Positions 62,467 to 64,000 of a DNA stretch of 64,000 nt are shown one piece after another. The notes beneath the pieces are model-generated. The model was not told the origin of the DNA. It saw nothing but the letters and a program-made list of their open reading frames with translations, and ran no database searches. The stretch comes from Burkholderiales bacterium (lineage in GTDB: Bacteria > Pseudomonadota > Gammaproteobacteria > Burkholderiales > Burkholderiaceae_C), in assembly GCA_027484405.1 (NCBI GenBank), contig JAIXTA010000110.1, positions 1-64,000 of the forward strand. The letters run 5' to 3'. A program made the position numbers and the translations under genes. Each line of letters opens with the position of its first letter. Position 1 is the stretch's first letter.

Positions 62467-63516
62467 TCAGAACAGCTCGAGGTCCGAGGCGTCTTCCTTG
62501 GAGGACAGCGCGCCGCGCGCAATCAGGTCTTCATAGCTGCAGGCCTGGTTGCGCCCATGCTGCTTGGCGTAGTAGAGCGCCTGGTCGGCGCGCTCGATGG
62601 CGTGATTGGGGCTGTCGAAGGGCAGGATCTGCGTATAGCCCATGCTGATCGTTACGCGACCGATCTGCGGGAAGGTGAAGGCCTCCACCTTGGCGCGGAA
62701 GCGGTCGAAGACCATCGCGGCGTCGGCCGGATTGACCCAATCCAGTACCACCACGAATTCCTCGCCGCCGAAGCGATAGAGCTGGTCGGTGGCGCGGAAG
62801 CTGCCGCGCATCAGCCGCGCCAGCAGCAGCAGCACTTCGTCGCCATAGAGGTGGCCGAAGCGGTCATTGATGCTCTTGAAGTGATCGATGTCGATCACGG
62901 CCGCGTAGCGCGCCAGATCCATGTGCTCCGCGCGTCGCTCCGGTTGGCCCGAGGGTGGCAGCTGTGGTGTGGCCGAGGCGGGTGATGCCTGCATCAGCTT
63001 CTGGAAGGACACATCGAAGGTCTTGCGGTTCATCAGCCCGGTCAGCGTGTCGTGTTCGCTGTAGTCGAGCACGGCCAGCAGGTTGCGGATGATCTTGAGC
63101 ACACCCTTCACCAGACGCTGCTGCTCGGGCAGCAGGGCATGGCGGGTTTCCACGGCCAGCACGCCCGTGACGTCAGAATCGTTCTGAATGGGGAACAGGG
63201 TGCACACGGGGCTGCCCGCAGGCGGCGTGATGCGCACCTGGGTGACGTTCTTCACGCAGCGCCGGAAGTAGGGCATGGTCGCCAGGCGTGGCAGGCTTTC
63301 GGGGTCGCGTGCGACGTCGGATTCGATATGTGCCTGACCGTCCACGAGCCGCGCGCGCAGGACCACGCGCCGAGCGTCGCCCTCGCCGACGATCTTGTAG
63401 ATCGCCACGCTTTCCGGGCGCAGCCAGTCCACCAGCACTTCGGCGATCGTGACGTTTAGAGCGTCTCGATCGCGCATGCCGGTAATGCGGGCAACAGAGT
63501 CAATCAGGCGAGGCAT
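62467..63516 (-). CDS. Diguanylate cyclase with N-terminal GAF-like domain
   Basis: LYRFGGEEFVVVL (GGEEF), DHFKSINDRFGHLYGDEVL. Confidence 0.92.
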   Translation of the reverse strand: MPRLIDSVARITGMRDRDALNVTIAEVLVDWLRPESVAIYKIVGEGDARRVVLRARLVDGQAHIESDVARDPESLPRLATMPYFRRCVKNVTQVRITPPAGSPVCTLFPIQNDSDVTGVLAVETRHALLPEQQRLVKGVLKIIRNLLAVLDYSEHDTLTGLMNRKTFDVSFQKLMQASPASATPQLPPSGQPERRAEHMDLARYAAVIDIDHFKSINDRFGHLYGDEVLLLLARLMRGSFRATDQLYRFGGEEFVVVLDWVNPADAAMVFDRFRAKVEAFTFPQIGRVTISMGYTQILPFDSPNHAIERADQALYYAKQHGRNQACSYEDLIARGALSSKEDASDLELF

Positions 63517-63613
63517 GATGGGAGCAGGGACGGGTGGGGCAACACGCGTTGGTGCAATCGATGCCGATTTTTCGCGTCAGTTGCGTTGCGCCATCGATCG
63601 AAAAGCACCAAGA

Positions 63614-63645
63614 AAAACGGCCAGTTCGTCACTGGCCGTTCTTTT
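63614..63645. terminator. Intrinsic terminator, usable on both strands
   Basis: AACGGCCAGT-TCGTC-ACTGGCCGTT flanked by AAGAAA and CTTTTTG. Confidence 0.8.
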
Positions 63646-63662
63646 TGCGAGATTTGCGTCCT

Positions 63663-64000
63663 TCAGTCCTGTCGCAGGCACTCGATCGGCAGCAGCCGGC
63701 TCGCCCGGCGCGCCGGATAGAAGCCGAAAAACAGGCCCACCGCGGTGGAGAACAGCACCGCCGTGATCACGTGGCTGACGCCCAGGGCCATGTCGAACTT
63801 GCCTGTGGCCGTGACTGCGGCCGCACCGCCTGCGGCGATCAGCGTGCCGATGGCGCCGCCCAGCACGCACATCACCACCGCTTCGGCCAGGAACTGCGTG
63901 AGGACGTGCCGCGGCTTGGCGCCGATGGCCATGCGGATGCCGATCTCGCGCACCCGCTCGCTCACGCTCACCAGCATGATGTTCATGATGCCGATGCCGC
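63663..64000 (-). CDS. MacB/FtsX-type ABC permease, C-terminal part (5' end beyond window)
   Basis: GIMNIMLVSVSERVREIGIRMAIGAKPRHVLTQFLAEAVV...ARRASRLLPIECLRQD; frame open to the window edge. Confidence 0.92.
   Translation of the reverse strand, partial: GIGIMNIMLVSVSERVREIGIRMAIGAKPRHVLTQFLAEAVVMCVLGGAIGTLIAAGGAAAVTATGKFDMALGVSHVITAVLFSTAVGLFFGFYPARRASRLLPIECLRQD

Overview
This is a high-GC window that looks like a Burkholderiales-type betaproteobacterial chromosome. It is almost entirely ordinary core-genome sequence: partial alaS, tusA-like, valS, holC-pepA-lptFG, cysB-like, glnE, yhdP-nitrilase-tldD, two tandem DAHP synthases, dnaE, GT9 glycosyltransferases plus msbA-like, dcd, an ornithine/lysine/arginine decarboxylase, a MacAB-like efflux locus with a two-component system, and several GGDEF and histidine kinases. 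I saw no tRNA, rRNA, CRISPR, prophage or IS element. The strongest unannotated signal is a 20-codon leader ORF at 23304-23366, MLHRAYFFFWFYLCRPAVRG*, which contains Tyr-Phe-Phe-Phe-Trp-Phe-Tyr. It is followed by a competing antiterminator/terminator hairpin set ahead of the tandem DAHP synthase genes, so it is a candidate ribosome-mediated attenuator sensing all three aromatic amino acids, possibly on a leaderless transcript. Second is an array of three 17-bp palindromic operators (consensus GTGYRAAAVYKTTYACAC, written with the observed variation) between a Ser-rich secreted protein and a divergent DUF6502-like gene. Third is a candidate ~110-nt sRNA between lptG and cysB with promoter, GGAGGAGGAG motif and intrinsic terminator. 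All family names come from reading the translations. No database search was run.
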